Shown here one piece after another: positions 1 through 8,346 of a DNA stretch of 10,752 bases. A program made the position numbers and the translations under genes. Source of the DNA: Candidatus Adlerbacteria bacterium RIFCSPHIGHO2_02_FULL_54_18. Its GTDB lineage: Bacteria > Patescibacteriota > Minisyncoccia > Phycocordibacterales > SBAW01. The stretch is taken from contig MEWV01000014.1 of the NCBI GenBank assembly GCA_001775445.1, positions 12,598 through 23,349 of the forward strand, given 5' to 3'. Positions within the stretch are counted from its first letter, which is position 1. Each line of letters begins with the position of its first letter. Under the pieces are notes generated by a model that worked only from the letters and a program-made list of their open reading frames with translations, ran no database searches and had not been told where the DNA came from.

Positions 1-324
1 CGCGTGATACACATACCCACCGGTCTTGACGCGCGCAGCCAGGCCGAGCGTTCCCAAAACGCCAACCGCGAAAAGGCCATGGCGGTATTGCTTGCCAAGC
101 TCGAAAAGCAGCAAGAAGAGGAGGAGAACAAAAAGCACGCCGCAACGCGCAAAGACCAGATAGGCACTGCCGACCGTTCGGAAAAAATCCGCACGTACAA
201 TATATTGCAGGACCGCGTGACCGACCACCGCCTTAAAGAGGACTGGCACAATTTGCCGAAAATTTTTGCCGGCAGTATCGAGCCGATTATCGAAGCATTA
301 CTTGTACATCAAGAAGAACTATGA
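1..324 (+). CDS. prfA: peptide chain release factor 1, C-terminal part (5' end outside window)
   Basis: This is the last 107 codons of a class I release factor, which frees the finished peptide at UAA and UAG stops. The frame is already open at base 1, so the gene starts upstream; the GTG at position 4 is an internal valine. The visible part begins with the 'VIHIPTGL' segment that follows the GGQ region in the family, then '[15 protein letters not shown]', then '[15 protein letters not shown]' and 'RVTDHR'. The [13 protein letters not shown]...RVTDHR block is typical of RF1; RF2 has a different sequence here, which favours prfA over prfB. The catalytic GGQ loop and codon-recognition domain lie outside the window. 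A Lys/Glu-rich stretch (about bases 100-145) matches the variable helical linker of the family. The stop codon TGA shares bases with the ATG of the next gene (ATGA), so the two are probably translated in a coupled way. Confidence 0.93.
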   Translation, partial: RVIHIPTGLDARSQAERSQNANREKAMAVLLAKLEKQQEEEENKKHAATRKDQIGTADRSEKIRTYNILQDRVTDHRLKEDWHNLPKIFAGSIEPIIEALLVHQEEL

Positions 325-1298
325 GGCGCTTTTTTGTCGCCACCACACTCACGGCGCTCGCGTTTGCCGCCGCGTATGCAACACCTTCTTCTGTTTCGGC
401 GCCCTTTGCCGAGATAGTACAAGGGGAGGAGCCCCTGCGCGTGCTTTTTGTCGGCGACATAATGCTCGACCGCACCGTGGCACTTTCTGCCGAGGAGCGC
501 GGGGTATCGGCGCTCTTTTCTACCAGTATCCGCGAGCTTTTTGCCGAGGCGGACGTGCGGGTGGGAAACTTGGAAGGCGCTGTCACCACCAACCAGTCAA
601 TAGCGCGGCGCGACCATACCATATTTCGCTTTACTTTCGACCCCGCAGTGGCGCAACAAGCACTTTTGGCGCTGGGGTTTGATGTGCTTTCACTCGCCAA
701 CAACCATGCGCTCGACTTCGGTGCAGCGGGATACGCACAGACGGGCGCTTATCTTGAGGCGTGGGGCGTGCAGTCGTTTGGTCATCCTCACAATAATGCG
801 GACTACGTGTCGGCTGTAGTAGAGCGGAAGGGGCGCGCGCTCTGTTTTATCGGCTACCATGCGCTATTTTCTCCGGACACGGCGCCCATTACCACCCGGT
901 TAGCCGAGTTGCGCCCCCGTTGCTTCAAAATCGTGGTGTTTGCTCACTGGGGGGAGGAGTATTCTCTGCATTCTACCCTAAAGCAGCGGGAGGAGGCGCA
1001 TGCCTTTGTAGATGCCGGTGCCGACTTAGTAGTCGGTGCCCATCCACACGTCGTGCAGGAGGCCGAAGTTTACCGTGGGCGTGCCATATTTTACTCTTTA
1101 GGGAACTTTATGTTTGATCAAAACTTTTCCTGGGAGACGACCCATAGTATTGCGCTTCGGGCCGATTTTTATGAGGAGGAGACGCGCTTTACGCTAACCC
1201 CGCTGATAATACAGGACCAGTATTCGACCCTGGCACAAGGGGTAGACAAGACCTTGATACTAGACAGAGTAGGGCTTGCTTCGAGCGTGCTACCATGA
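321..1298 (+). CDS. CapA-type metallophosphatase, probably exported
   Basis: The 325-residue protein belongs to the CapA / PGA_cap family of calcineurin-like metallophosphatases, named after the poly-gamma-glutamate capsule protein but found in many bacteria with no known capsule. An N-terminal hydrophobic stretch (about residues 4-20, after two Arg) looks like a signal peptide or anchor, with a possible cleavage near residues 20-27. The family motifs appear in order: GDIMLD (45-50), GNLEG (82-86), [11 protein letters not shown] (124-134), HWGEEY (209-214), GAHPHVVQ (239-246) and YSLGNFMFD (258-266). The Asp, Asn and His residues in these motifs are the expected metal ligands. The length is near that of a single catalytic domain. 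The start ATG overlaps the prfA stop, and only a weak purine-rich run (AAGAAG) lies in front, so translation probably depends on coupling to prfA. The substrate is unknown; a role in poly-gamma-glutamate is not implied, because no capB/capC-like genes are visible. Confidence 0.88.
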   Translation: MRRFFVATTLTALAFAAAYATPSSVSAPFAEIVQGEEPLRVLFVGDIMLDRTVALSAEERGVSALFSTSIRELFAEADVRVGNLEGAVTTNQSIARRDHTIFRFTFDPAVAQQALLALGFDVLSLANNHALDFGAAGYAQTGAYLEAWGVQSFGHPHNNADYVSAVVERKGRALCFIGYHALFSPDTAPITTRLAELRPRCFKIVVFAHWGEEYSLHSTLKQREEAHAFVDAGADLVVGAHPHVVQEAEVYRGRAIFYSLGNFMFDQNFSWETTHSIALRADFYEEETRFTLTPLIIQDQYSTLAQGVDKTLILDRVGLASSVLP

Positions 1299-1313
1299 TA
1301 CGCTCCTCACTAT

Positions 1314-1334
1314 AAAAGGGCTTCGGCCTTTTTT
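1314..1334 (+). terminator. intrinsic terminator between the CapA gene and rpsB
   Basis: A short hairpin is closed by the very stable C(UUCG)G tetraloop. The arm 1314-1321 (AAAAGGGC) pairs with 1326-1333 (GCCTTTTT), including one G-T pair, and a run of six T spans 1329-1334. It lies 16 bases after the CapA stop and is the natural end of the prfA-capA transcript. It sits only three bases before the rpsB start codon, which is odd (see findings). Confidence 0.72.
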
Positions 1335-1337
1335 GGT

Positions 1338-2054
1338 ATGGCTGACACTAATCCTATAATCGACAAGCTTTTTGCAGCCGGAGCCCACTTCGGGTATGCT
1401 CCGTCGCGCCGTCATCCATCGACCTCCCCCTACATCTTCGGGGTCAAGGGTGGAATAGAGCTCTTTGATCTTGAGCAGACCGCCGGACTGCTCGAGCAGG
1501 CGCGTGACTTTGTTAAGTCGCTTGCCGCGGAGCGCAAAACGATACTCTTTGTCGGAGGCAAGGCCGAGGCCCGCGAACAGATAGTCCGCAGTGCGGAGCG
1601 CCTCGGACAGCCCTATTGTGCCGGCCGTTGGATAGGCGGGTCGCTCACCAACTGGAGCGAAATTAAAAAGCGCCTCGGCCGTCTTGAGGAGCTCTCCTCG
1701 ATGCGCGAAAAGGGTGAACTCTCCCAATTTACCAAGCTTGAACGCCTTCTCATCGACAGAGAAATAAGGGATCTTAACCTTATGTTCGGGGGTCTGCGTG
1801 GTATGACTAAACTCCCCGACGCTCTTTTTGTTGCTGACCCAAAGCGCGAGATGACCGCTGTCGCTGAGGCGCAGCAACTAAAAATTCCGGTGATAGCGCT
1901 TCTCAATTCTGACTGCGATCGCAAGCAGATTGCCTACCCGATACCGGGAAACGACGCCTCGCGCGGGACGCTCACTCTCGTGCTTGAAGAGCTCGCCAAA
2001 ACGTACGAAGGTGCTCTCCCGCCCGTTGCGGCTCCTGTTAGTGCCGCTGTTTAG
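1338..2054 (+). CDS. rpsB: 30S ribosomal protein uS2 (S2)
   Basis: This 238-residue protein is a full-length uS2, a late-binding protein of the small subunit needed for recruitment of bS1 in bacteria that have it. The family blocks are clear: GAHFGY near the N-terminus, SPYIFGVKGGIELFDLEQT, GRWIGGSLTNW, MFGGLRGMTKLPDALFVADP, and IPVIALLNSDCD followed by IPGNDASRGT near the C-terminus. The Trp-Asn-Pro-Lys part of the usual 'WNPKM' signature is replaced by RRHPSTS, a divergent form. The last 15 residues are an Ala/Pro/Val-rich tail. The start ATG matches the family N-terminus. No SD precedes it: the bases in front are the T-run of a terminator hairpin. tsf follows after 13 bases, the classic rpsB-tsf order. 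Confidence 0.97.
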   Translation: MADTNPIIDKLFAAGAHFGYAPSRRHPSTSPYIFGVKGGIELFDLEQTAGLLEQARDFVKSLAAERKTILFVGGKAEAREQIVRSAERLGQPYCAGRWIGGSLTNWSEIKKRLGRLEELSSMREKGELSQFTKLERLLIDREIRDLNLMFGGLRGMTKLPDALFVADPKREMTAVAEAQQLKIPVIALLNSDCDRKQIAYPIPGNDASRGTLTLVLEELAKTYEGALPPVAAPVSAAV

Positions 2055-2067
2055 TCGCATCATCACT

Positions 2068-2523
2068 ATGGACATCACGAGCGAAATGGTAAAAGAGCTC
2101 CGCGAAAAGACCGGCATCGGGGTCTCGGAGTGTAAAAAGGCCCTTGTCGAAGCGGCGGGGGACATGCAAAAGGCGCTTCAGATAGTGACCGGCCACGCCG
2201 CTGTTGCCGCAGAAAAGAAGGCCGATCGTACTCTCGGCGCTGGCACCGTTGCCTCTTATATTCACCACCAAGGGAGCGTAGGGGCATTGGTGCATCTCTC
2301 GTGCGAAACCGATTTCGTATCGAAAAACGAGGAGTTTGTCGCTCTTGCGCGCGATATTGCGATGCATGTCAGCGCGATGCGTCCGGCGGATACGGCAGAG
2401 CTTCTCAGTCAGTCATTTATCAAAGATCCGTCAAAAACGGTTGCCGATCTCATTTCGGGCGCGACACAGAAGTTCGGCGAGCGGACACAACTCACGGACT
2501 TTGCGGCGTTTTCGGTCACATAG
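2068..2523 (+). CDS. tsf: elongation factor Ts, compact form
   Basis: EF-Ts is the guanine-nucleotide exchange factor for EF-Tu. The protein begins with the N-terminal UBA-like domain (ITSEMVKELREKTGIGVSEC, residues 3-22, and CKKALVEAAGDMQKA, 22-36). It then has the first half of the core domain, including the TDFV motif (81-84), whose Asp-Phe pair contacts EF-Tu in the E. coli complex. It stops at residue 151, where the E. coli protein (283 residues) continues with a second core half and a C-terminal module; the Thermus protein (196 residues) is also short. The frame is intact with a normal stop, so this is a compact form and not a visible truncation. The start at 2068 is chosen by homology; the frame is open further upstream inside rpsB, but that part does not resemble EF-Ts. 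No SD is seen in the 13 bases after the rpsB stop, so re-initiation after rpsB is likely. Confidence 0.93.
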   Translation: MDITSEMVKELREKTGIGVSECKKALVEAAGDMQKALQIVTGHAAVAAEKKADRTLGAGTVASYIHHQGSVGALVHLSCETDFVSKNEEFVALARDIAMHVSAMRPADTAELLSQSFIKDPSKTVADLISGATQKFGERTQLTDFAAFSVT

Positions 2524-2541
2524 GGAGGTATACTACTATTT

Positions 2542-2955
2542 ATGGCACTCTTCTTCAGTGTGATGCTGTTCATATCGATCCTCGGGCTCTCCGGGCTCAT
2601 AGTGGCCAAGCGCTGGGAGACGGTAAACGGGCGAGCGGTCCTTTTTGGAGCGCGCCCGGCAGTGGGGCGGATGTTGGGGACAGTGCTCCACATTGTGGAG
2701 CATCGGATACCGGCGTTTTTGCGCGCGGGCGCGGTGCGGCTTTTTATGGCGGCGCGCACGGGGATGCACATAGGCGTTGCGTGGACAGTGTTCCACGCCG
2801 AGCGACTGCTCGAACGTACCTTACGCGCTCTGCGACACACAACCGCAGCGCGCGGTGAGGGCGAGGCCTCCGCATTTTTGCGCGAGGTGGCCGAGCATAA
2901 AAAGTCCTTGCTCAAGAGTTCGGATAAAAAGAAAAATGCCATTTACGAGGAGTAA
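2542..2955 (+). CDS. small single-pass membrane protein of unknown function
   Basis: I do not recognise this 137-residue protein. Residues 2-22 (ALFFSVMLFISILGLSGLIV) form one strongly hydrophobic helix, followed by a basic, mostly helical region. Several Arg/His-rich amphipathic stretches follow (for example HIVEHRIPAFLRAGAVRLF at about 49-67), and a charged Lys/Glu-rich tail begins at about residue 105. The positive charges directly after the helix suggest that the long part is cytoplasmic, with the N-terminus outside. A GGAGG lies at 2524-2528, 13 bases before the ATG, which is long for an SD but usable. The gene starts 18 bases after tsf and is likely cotranscribed with rpsB-tsf. Its TAA stop ends on the base just before tRNA-Thr. 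Codon use looks like that of its neighbours, and the lack of stops plus operon position support a real gene. Confidence 0.72.
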   Translation: MALFFSVMLFISILGLSGLIVAKRWETVNGRAVLFGARPAVGRMLGTVLHIVEHRIPAFLRAGAVRLFMAARTGMHIGVAWTVFHAERLLERTLRALRHTTAARGEGEASAFLREVAEHKKSLLKSSDKKKNAIYEE

Positions 2956-3031
2956 GCCGGGGTAGCTCAGTCGGTAGAGCAGCTGTTTTGTAAACAGCAG
3001 GTCGTCGGTTCAAGCCCGACCCCCGGCTCCA
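2956..3031 (+). tRNA. tRNA-Thr, anticodon UGU
   Basis: A full cloverleaf can be folded. The acceptor stem GCCGGGG (2956-2962) pairs with CCCCGGC (3021-3027). The D arm GCTC...GAGC follows, then an anticodon stem GCTGT/ACAGC around the loop TTTGTAA, which presents anticodon TGT (Thr, reads ACA and related codons). The T arm is GTCGG-TTCAAGC-CCGAC. The discriminator base is T3028 and the CCA end (3029-3031) is encoded. The first base directly follows the stop codon of the preceding gene, so the tRNA is probably cut from the rpsB-tsf transcript. The next gene, on the opposite strand, ends at 3035. Confidence 0.97.
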
Positions 3032-3034
3032 GAA

Positions 3035-3712
3035 TTATAGTGTCTCAGTAGTAGAGGTGGCGAGGGTTTTTAGTTCAGGAATAAGCGTCTCCATTTCCTG
3101 CAGATTTTTAAAACCGTATATAGGCCGGCCGTTGTTGACTGCGAAGGCGGGGAGACCTTTTTCGTTATCGATTTTTCGCAGAGTAATAAGCGTGTTCAGT
3201 GCCGAGAGGTCAAGGCGGTAGTCGAACGAATATACGCGCAATCCGGGATATGTTTGGCGTAGGTAGGTCAGCACGTCGCCCATACGTCTGCAGTCCGGGC
3301 AGTCGCCGTTGTTCGAGTAGAAATAGAGTATGTAAATCGGCTTAAACTTCGTACATTTTTGAGAAATCTCCCTCATTAAAAGATAATCTTTAATTTCAAG
3401 AAGCGAATATTTTTTTTTGAGCAGGACGACCTCTGCGTTGTCGTTGCCGAGGTTCTGCTCGGCGATGGAAAGTCGGTTGGCGAGCGAGTTAAGCTCCTCG
3501 GAGAGTACCGGATTGTCCGACAAGGTCAAACAGTCGAGCGACCCCAGAAGGTCAAACTGGGTCTCGAGTGACAATATGTCTACAGAGACCTGCTCTTGCG
3601 CCACTCGGATGTCGGCTATACGGCGCGCGTCCAATCTGCCGGCAATATAAAAAGCGGTTGCAAATATTGCCGCCGTTATAACAAACGCCAGAAGATATTT
3701 TTGACCTTGCAT
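3035..3712 (-). CDS. membrane-anchored thioredoxin-fold protein with CPDC motif
   Basis: This 225-residue protein has one N-terminal membrane helix (about residues 6-25), then a helical, probably coiled-coil stretch (about 30-118), then a thioredoxin-like domain (about 124-215). In that domain IYILYFYSNN is the central strand, C138-P-D-C141 is the redox-type motif, and GLPAF (186-190) has the cis-proline expected opposite the active site. Two more Cys (61 and 120) lie in the helical part and could form a disulfide or relay electrons. If the domain is outside the membrane, a role in disulfide formation or reduction of envelope proteins fits; this is inference. The start is supported by AAGGTG eight bases upstream, and a GGAGG further up overlaps the end of the glycosyltransferase gene. 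It follows that gene by 12 bases, so the two form an operon. It ends three bases from tRNA-Thr, which is convergent. The DsbA/TlpA subfamily is not clear. Confidence 0.75.
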   Translation of the reverse strand: MQGQKYLLAFVITAAIFATAFYIAGRLDARRIADIRVAQEQVSVDILSLETQFDLLGSLDCLTLSDNPVLSEELNSLANRLSIAEQNLGNDNAEVVLLKKKYSLLEIKDYLLMREISQKCTKFKPIYILYFYSNNGDCPDCRRMGDVLTYLRQTYPGLRVYSFDYRLDLSALNTLITLRKIDNEKGLPAFAVNNGRPIYGFKNLQEMETLIPELKTLATSTTETL

Positions 3713-3724
3713 AATGCGTGCACC

Positions 3725-4963
3725 TTACCTCCAAGCGCTCTCGCGCGCAAGCAGCGCTCCCCAGAGAGAGCGCAGCAACCACAACGGAGCAATAAACCCA
3801 AAAAGCGCAAAATAAGCCACAAAGGACTTCAGGGGCAGGCGCGTCTGGGCAATACGGCTTCCCAGTATGATAGAAACCACAGTGAGGCACAACACTACCA
3901 GGACAATAAACAGCATCATATCGGTGTTGATATAAAACCAGTTGAGCGCCGCCGGGTCCGGCAGATGCGGAGGGATACCGGTCGCTGTCGTGTCGGTGAC
4001 GCGGGAGGACACCAAAGAGAGCAGATGATACGCGGCATAGAGGGCAGTATACGTTCCGGCAAAAAATCCCGTGAGAGCAAAAGGGAGTATCAGCATTCCA
4101 AAGTTTCCGAACCGCGGATTAAAGAACATGTGCTTGTAGTCGCGCGCATTGCGCAAAAAGCCCTGCGACCACCGTATGCGTTGCCGCAAGAGCGTGCGGA
4201 GTGTGTTCGGCACGGTAGTATACACAAAGGAGGTATGCGCGTTGACTATACGCAGACCGTGAGAGTGCATGCGAAAAGCGATCTCCATATCTTCGGCATT
4301 GTGCGCGTGGCGAAAGGGGCCTATTTGTTTAAAGACCTCGCGCTTGTACAGAGAGAAGGGTCCGGGGAGCACATTTATTGCAGAGAGATTGTCGAACATT
4401 TTTTTGTAAAAGATCCCGAAGGTATACTCGACACTCTGCATGCGTTCGAGCGCCGTGCGTGGCTTGTACACTTGCATTACGGGGGTGATGGCCATAATAT
4501 TCTCGTCGCTCTCAAACCGCTTTACTGCCTCTATAAGTGCATCCTTCGCGGCGAAGGAGTCCGCATCAAGACAACCGACAATCTCTCCGTGTGAGTGTTC
4601 TATACCAAGATTGAGAGCGGTGTACTTGCCACCGTTCTTTTTTTGAAGAAAGAGTATACTCTCCGGATAGCGGTGCGCATAATCGCGCCCTATTGCTTGG
4701 GTGGCGTCTCTTGATCCGTCGTCTATCACCACTATCTGGAGCTTGTCCTGTGGATACTGGAGCGCCAACAGCGACTCAACAGTGTGCGCGAGAGTTTTTT
4801 CCTCGTTGAAGCAGGGCACCAGTATCGACACGCTCGGGTAGTGGCGGGGGAGTGCATCCTCTTTTTTTGAGGGGGCATGCTCGATAAACGAGATGAGCAA
4901 AAACACCTCAAAGTAGAGCGCGATAAACAGGCACATATACAGGCCCAATGCCCCAATATCCAT
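3725..4963 (-). CDS. membrane glycosyltransferase, family 2 (processive type)
   Basis: The 412-residue protein is a GT-A fold family 2 glycosyltransferase resembling the PgaC/IcaA/NodC/hyaluronan synthase group, which adds sugars from nucleotide-sugar donors to a growing polysaccharide at the membrane. One N-terminal helix (about 6-28) is followed by the cytoplasmic catalytic domain: SILVPCFNEE (46-55), the nucleotide-binding DDGS (81-84), NGGKYTALNLG (110-120), the metal-binding DADS (133-136), the catalytic-base motif AEDME (223-227) and RQRIRW (260-265), the (Q/R)xxRW motif of processive enzymes. About three C-terminal membrane helices follow (near 288-312, 346-368, 379-402). All key residues are present. 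It lies 41 bases after the PheRS gene and 12 before the thioredoxin-like gene on the same strand. No SD is visible; a weak -10-like TACAGT lies just upstream on the minus strand. No deacetylase or export gene is adjacent, so the polymer cannot be named. Confidence 0.88.
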   Translation of the reverse strand: MDIGALGLYMCLFIALYFEVFLLISFIEHAPSKKEDALPRHYPSVSILVPCFNEEKTLAHTVESLLALQYPQDKLQIVVIDDGSRDATQAIGRDYAHRYPESILFLQKKNGGKYTALNLGIEHSHGEIVGCLDADSFAAKDALIEAVKRFESDENIMAITPVMQVYKPRTALERMQSVEYTFGIFYKKMFDNLSAINVLPGPFSLYKREVFKQIGPFRHAHNAEDMEIAFRMHSHGLRIVNAHTSFVYTTVPNTLRTLLRQRIRWSQGFLRNARDYKHMFFNPRFGNFGMLILPFALTGFFAGTYTALYAAYHLLSLVSSRVTDTTATGIPPHLPDPAALNWFYINTDMMLFIVLVVLCLTVVSIILGSRIAQTRLPLKSFVAYFALFGFIAPLWLLRSLWGALLARESAWR

Positions 4964-5004
4964 ATGTGCTCACTGTAGCATTTTGAGTCCTTTTAGACCA
5001 CGTT

Positions 5005-6138
5005 TCAGCGAATGGTGGCTCCGTACTGCGTGGCGGTTTCCTGCTCCAGTTTTTTGTGCAGAGCATCGACTTCGTCGTTTGTTAGAGTACGCTCCAGCGA
5101 GCGGTATACGATACGGTAAGTGTAACTCACCTTTTCTTCGCCAAACTTCGCCGCGTCGGAGTATGTATCAAGCAGTTTTACTTCCTCGACTACGTCCTCA
5201 CCCACCGTTTCCCGGATAAGGTCAAAGTAATTGTTCGGAGCAAAGCTCTTTTCCACTACAAAAGAAATGTCGCGCACCACCGGAGGGAACTTGCTCACCT
5301 CTTTGTATGTTCGGCCGAGAGTGAGCTGGCTGGTGACGCGTGGATCGTTCGACCACAGTAGGCGTATGTCGGGAAGCTCCATGCTTATAATGGCGAGCCG
5401 CTCAAGTCCGAAGCCAAACGCCCATCCGTTGTAGCCCTCTACTCCAAAGTTTTTTAGAACTGTTTTCTTCGGCATTCCGCTACCGAGTATCTCTATCCAT
5501 CTACCGCCCACCTCCACCTCCACCTCCAAAGAGGGGTCAGTGTAAGGAAAAGTATCGGGATTAAAGCGGTGTTTAACCTCCGGGCCGAAGATACTGTGCA
5601 CCACCTCAGTCAAAACCTCTTTAAGGTCGTCGAGTACAAACTGCTCGGCGTTGTCGGGTGCCAGGTAGAGCCCTCCGAACTGATGAAAGACGTTCATATG
5701 ACGGTTGTCTATTTCGTCTTTGCGGTAGACCTTTCCGTAGCATACGACTCCGAGCGGCTTTCCCTCTTTAATTTTTTGCTGTACTTCGGGCAAAGTAAGG
5801 TAGTAGTACCACATGACCGTGTCGTGCGTGCGCAAAATATTTTTATCGTCGGCCCAGTAGGTGTCCGACTTGCTGCGGGCCGGATGGTCGGCGGCAAAAT
5901 TAAAAAGATCGAAGGAGACGTCCGCCGGCACTATCTCGGGGATGATGATATTATCGAAGTTTTTAAGCGCGGGCACAGAGCGGGCGCGCTCCACCAGAGC
6001 GCGCAACGGGCTGCCGGCAGTGCGCGAAAGGTCGGGCATGGCGAGGTAGCGCCTTATCCGGAGCGCGTCGGTGTCGGCGTGCTCCTGTAGGCCGCTTATA
6101 ATCTTTTTTTCCTCGTCGGTCGGGATAGTGTATTCCAT
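5005..6138 (-). CDS. single-chain phenylalanyl-tRNA synthetase (alpha-type catalytic domain fused to FDX-ACB domain)
   Basis: This enzyme joins Phe to tRNA-Phe. Residues about 60-265 are the class II catalytic domain of the PheS type: DHPARSKSDTYW (84-95, the HPAR block), GVVCYGKVYRKD (130-141) and RHMNVFHQFGGLYL (146-159) for motif 2, and GWAFGFGLERLAI (238-250) for motif 3. Residues about 277-377 are an FDX-ACB (ferredoxin-fold anticodon-binding) domain, with KFPPVVRDISFVV (283-295), SYTYRIVYRSLERTLTNDEV (338-357) and a normal end. In most bacteria that last domain is at the end of the separate PheT subunit; here it is on the catalytic chain, as in the mitochondrial enzyme. The PheT B3/B4 editing domain is absent. 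The start at 6138 (MEYTIP) gives 377 residues; the frame is open further upstream across the gyrB promoter and 5' end, but that part has no family likeness. No SD is seen. No pheT gene lies beside it. Confidence 0.9.
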   Translation of the reverse strand: MEYTIPTDEEKKIISGLQEHADTDALRIRRYLAMPDLSRTAGSPLRALVERARSVPALKNFDNIIIPEIVPADVSFDLFNFAADHPARSKSDTYWADDKNILRTHDTVMWYYYLTLPEVQQKIKEGKPLGVVCYGKVYRKDEIDNRHMNVFHQFGGLYLAPDNAEQFVLDDLKEVLTEVVHSIFGPEVKHRFNPDTFPYTDPSLEVEVEVGGRWIEILGSGMPKKTVLKNFGVEGYNGWAFGFGLERLAIISMELPDIRLLWSNDPRVTSQLTLGRTYKEVSKFPPVVRDISFVVEKSFAPNNYFDLIRETVGEDVVEEVKLLDTYSDAAKFGEEKVSYTYRIVYRSLERTLTNDEVDALHKKLEQETATQYGATIR

Positions 6139-6267
6139 AGCGCGTATTACAGGAAGATACCATGATATCCTTGTTTTGCAAGGGATTTTGTCCACTTGTA
6201 CCCTTCCAAAATACACGATTGTTTGGTAGAATAGAGGGGTAAGGCATTGTGGCCTTTCTTTGTATTT
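6139..6267. promoter_or_regulatory. divergent control region between the PheRS gene and gyrB
   Basis: This gap of about 129 bases must drive two divergent genes. For gyrB the best -10 is TAGAAT (6227-6232), with a poor -35 TTCCAA (6204-6209) 17 bases upstream. For the minus-strand gene, TTGCAA and TATCTT spaced by 16 bases (on the minus strand, inside about 6150-6180) are a possible pair, placing the start of transcription within roughly ten bases of the ATG. Neither gene has an SD at a normal distance. The promoter calls are weak and rest on consensus matching by eye. Confidence 0.35.

Positions 6268-8342
<2,075 letters not shown>

Positions 8343-8346
<4 letters not shown>

Noticed and set aside
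1290..1877. A 195-codon minus-strand open frame opposite rpsB
   Set aside because: It lies opposite the most conserved part of uS2 and has no family likeness or start signal.
1930..2067. An earlier in-frame ATG for EF-Ts inside rpsB
   Set aside because: The added 46 residues are the uS2 C-terminal region read in another frame; EF-Ts homology starts at 2068.
3596..4594. A long open frame on the + strand (332 codons) opposite the glycosyltransferase and thioredoxin-like genes
   Set aside because: The minus-strand proteins in the same bases carry complete ordered family motifs. The + strand product is Arg/Gln/His-rich with no recognisable domain and crosses two real genes.
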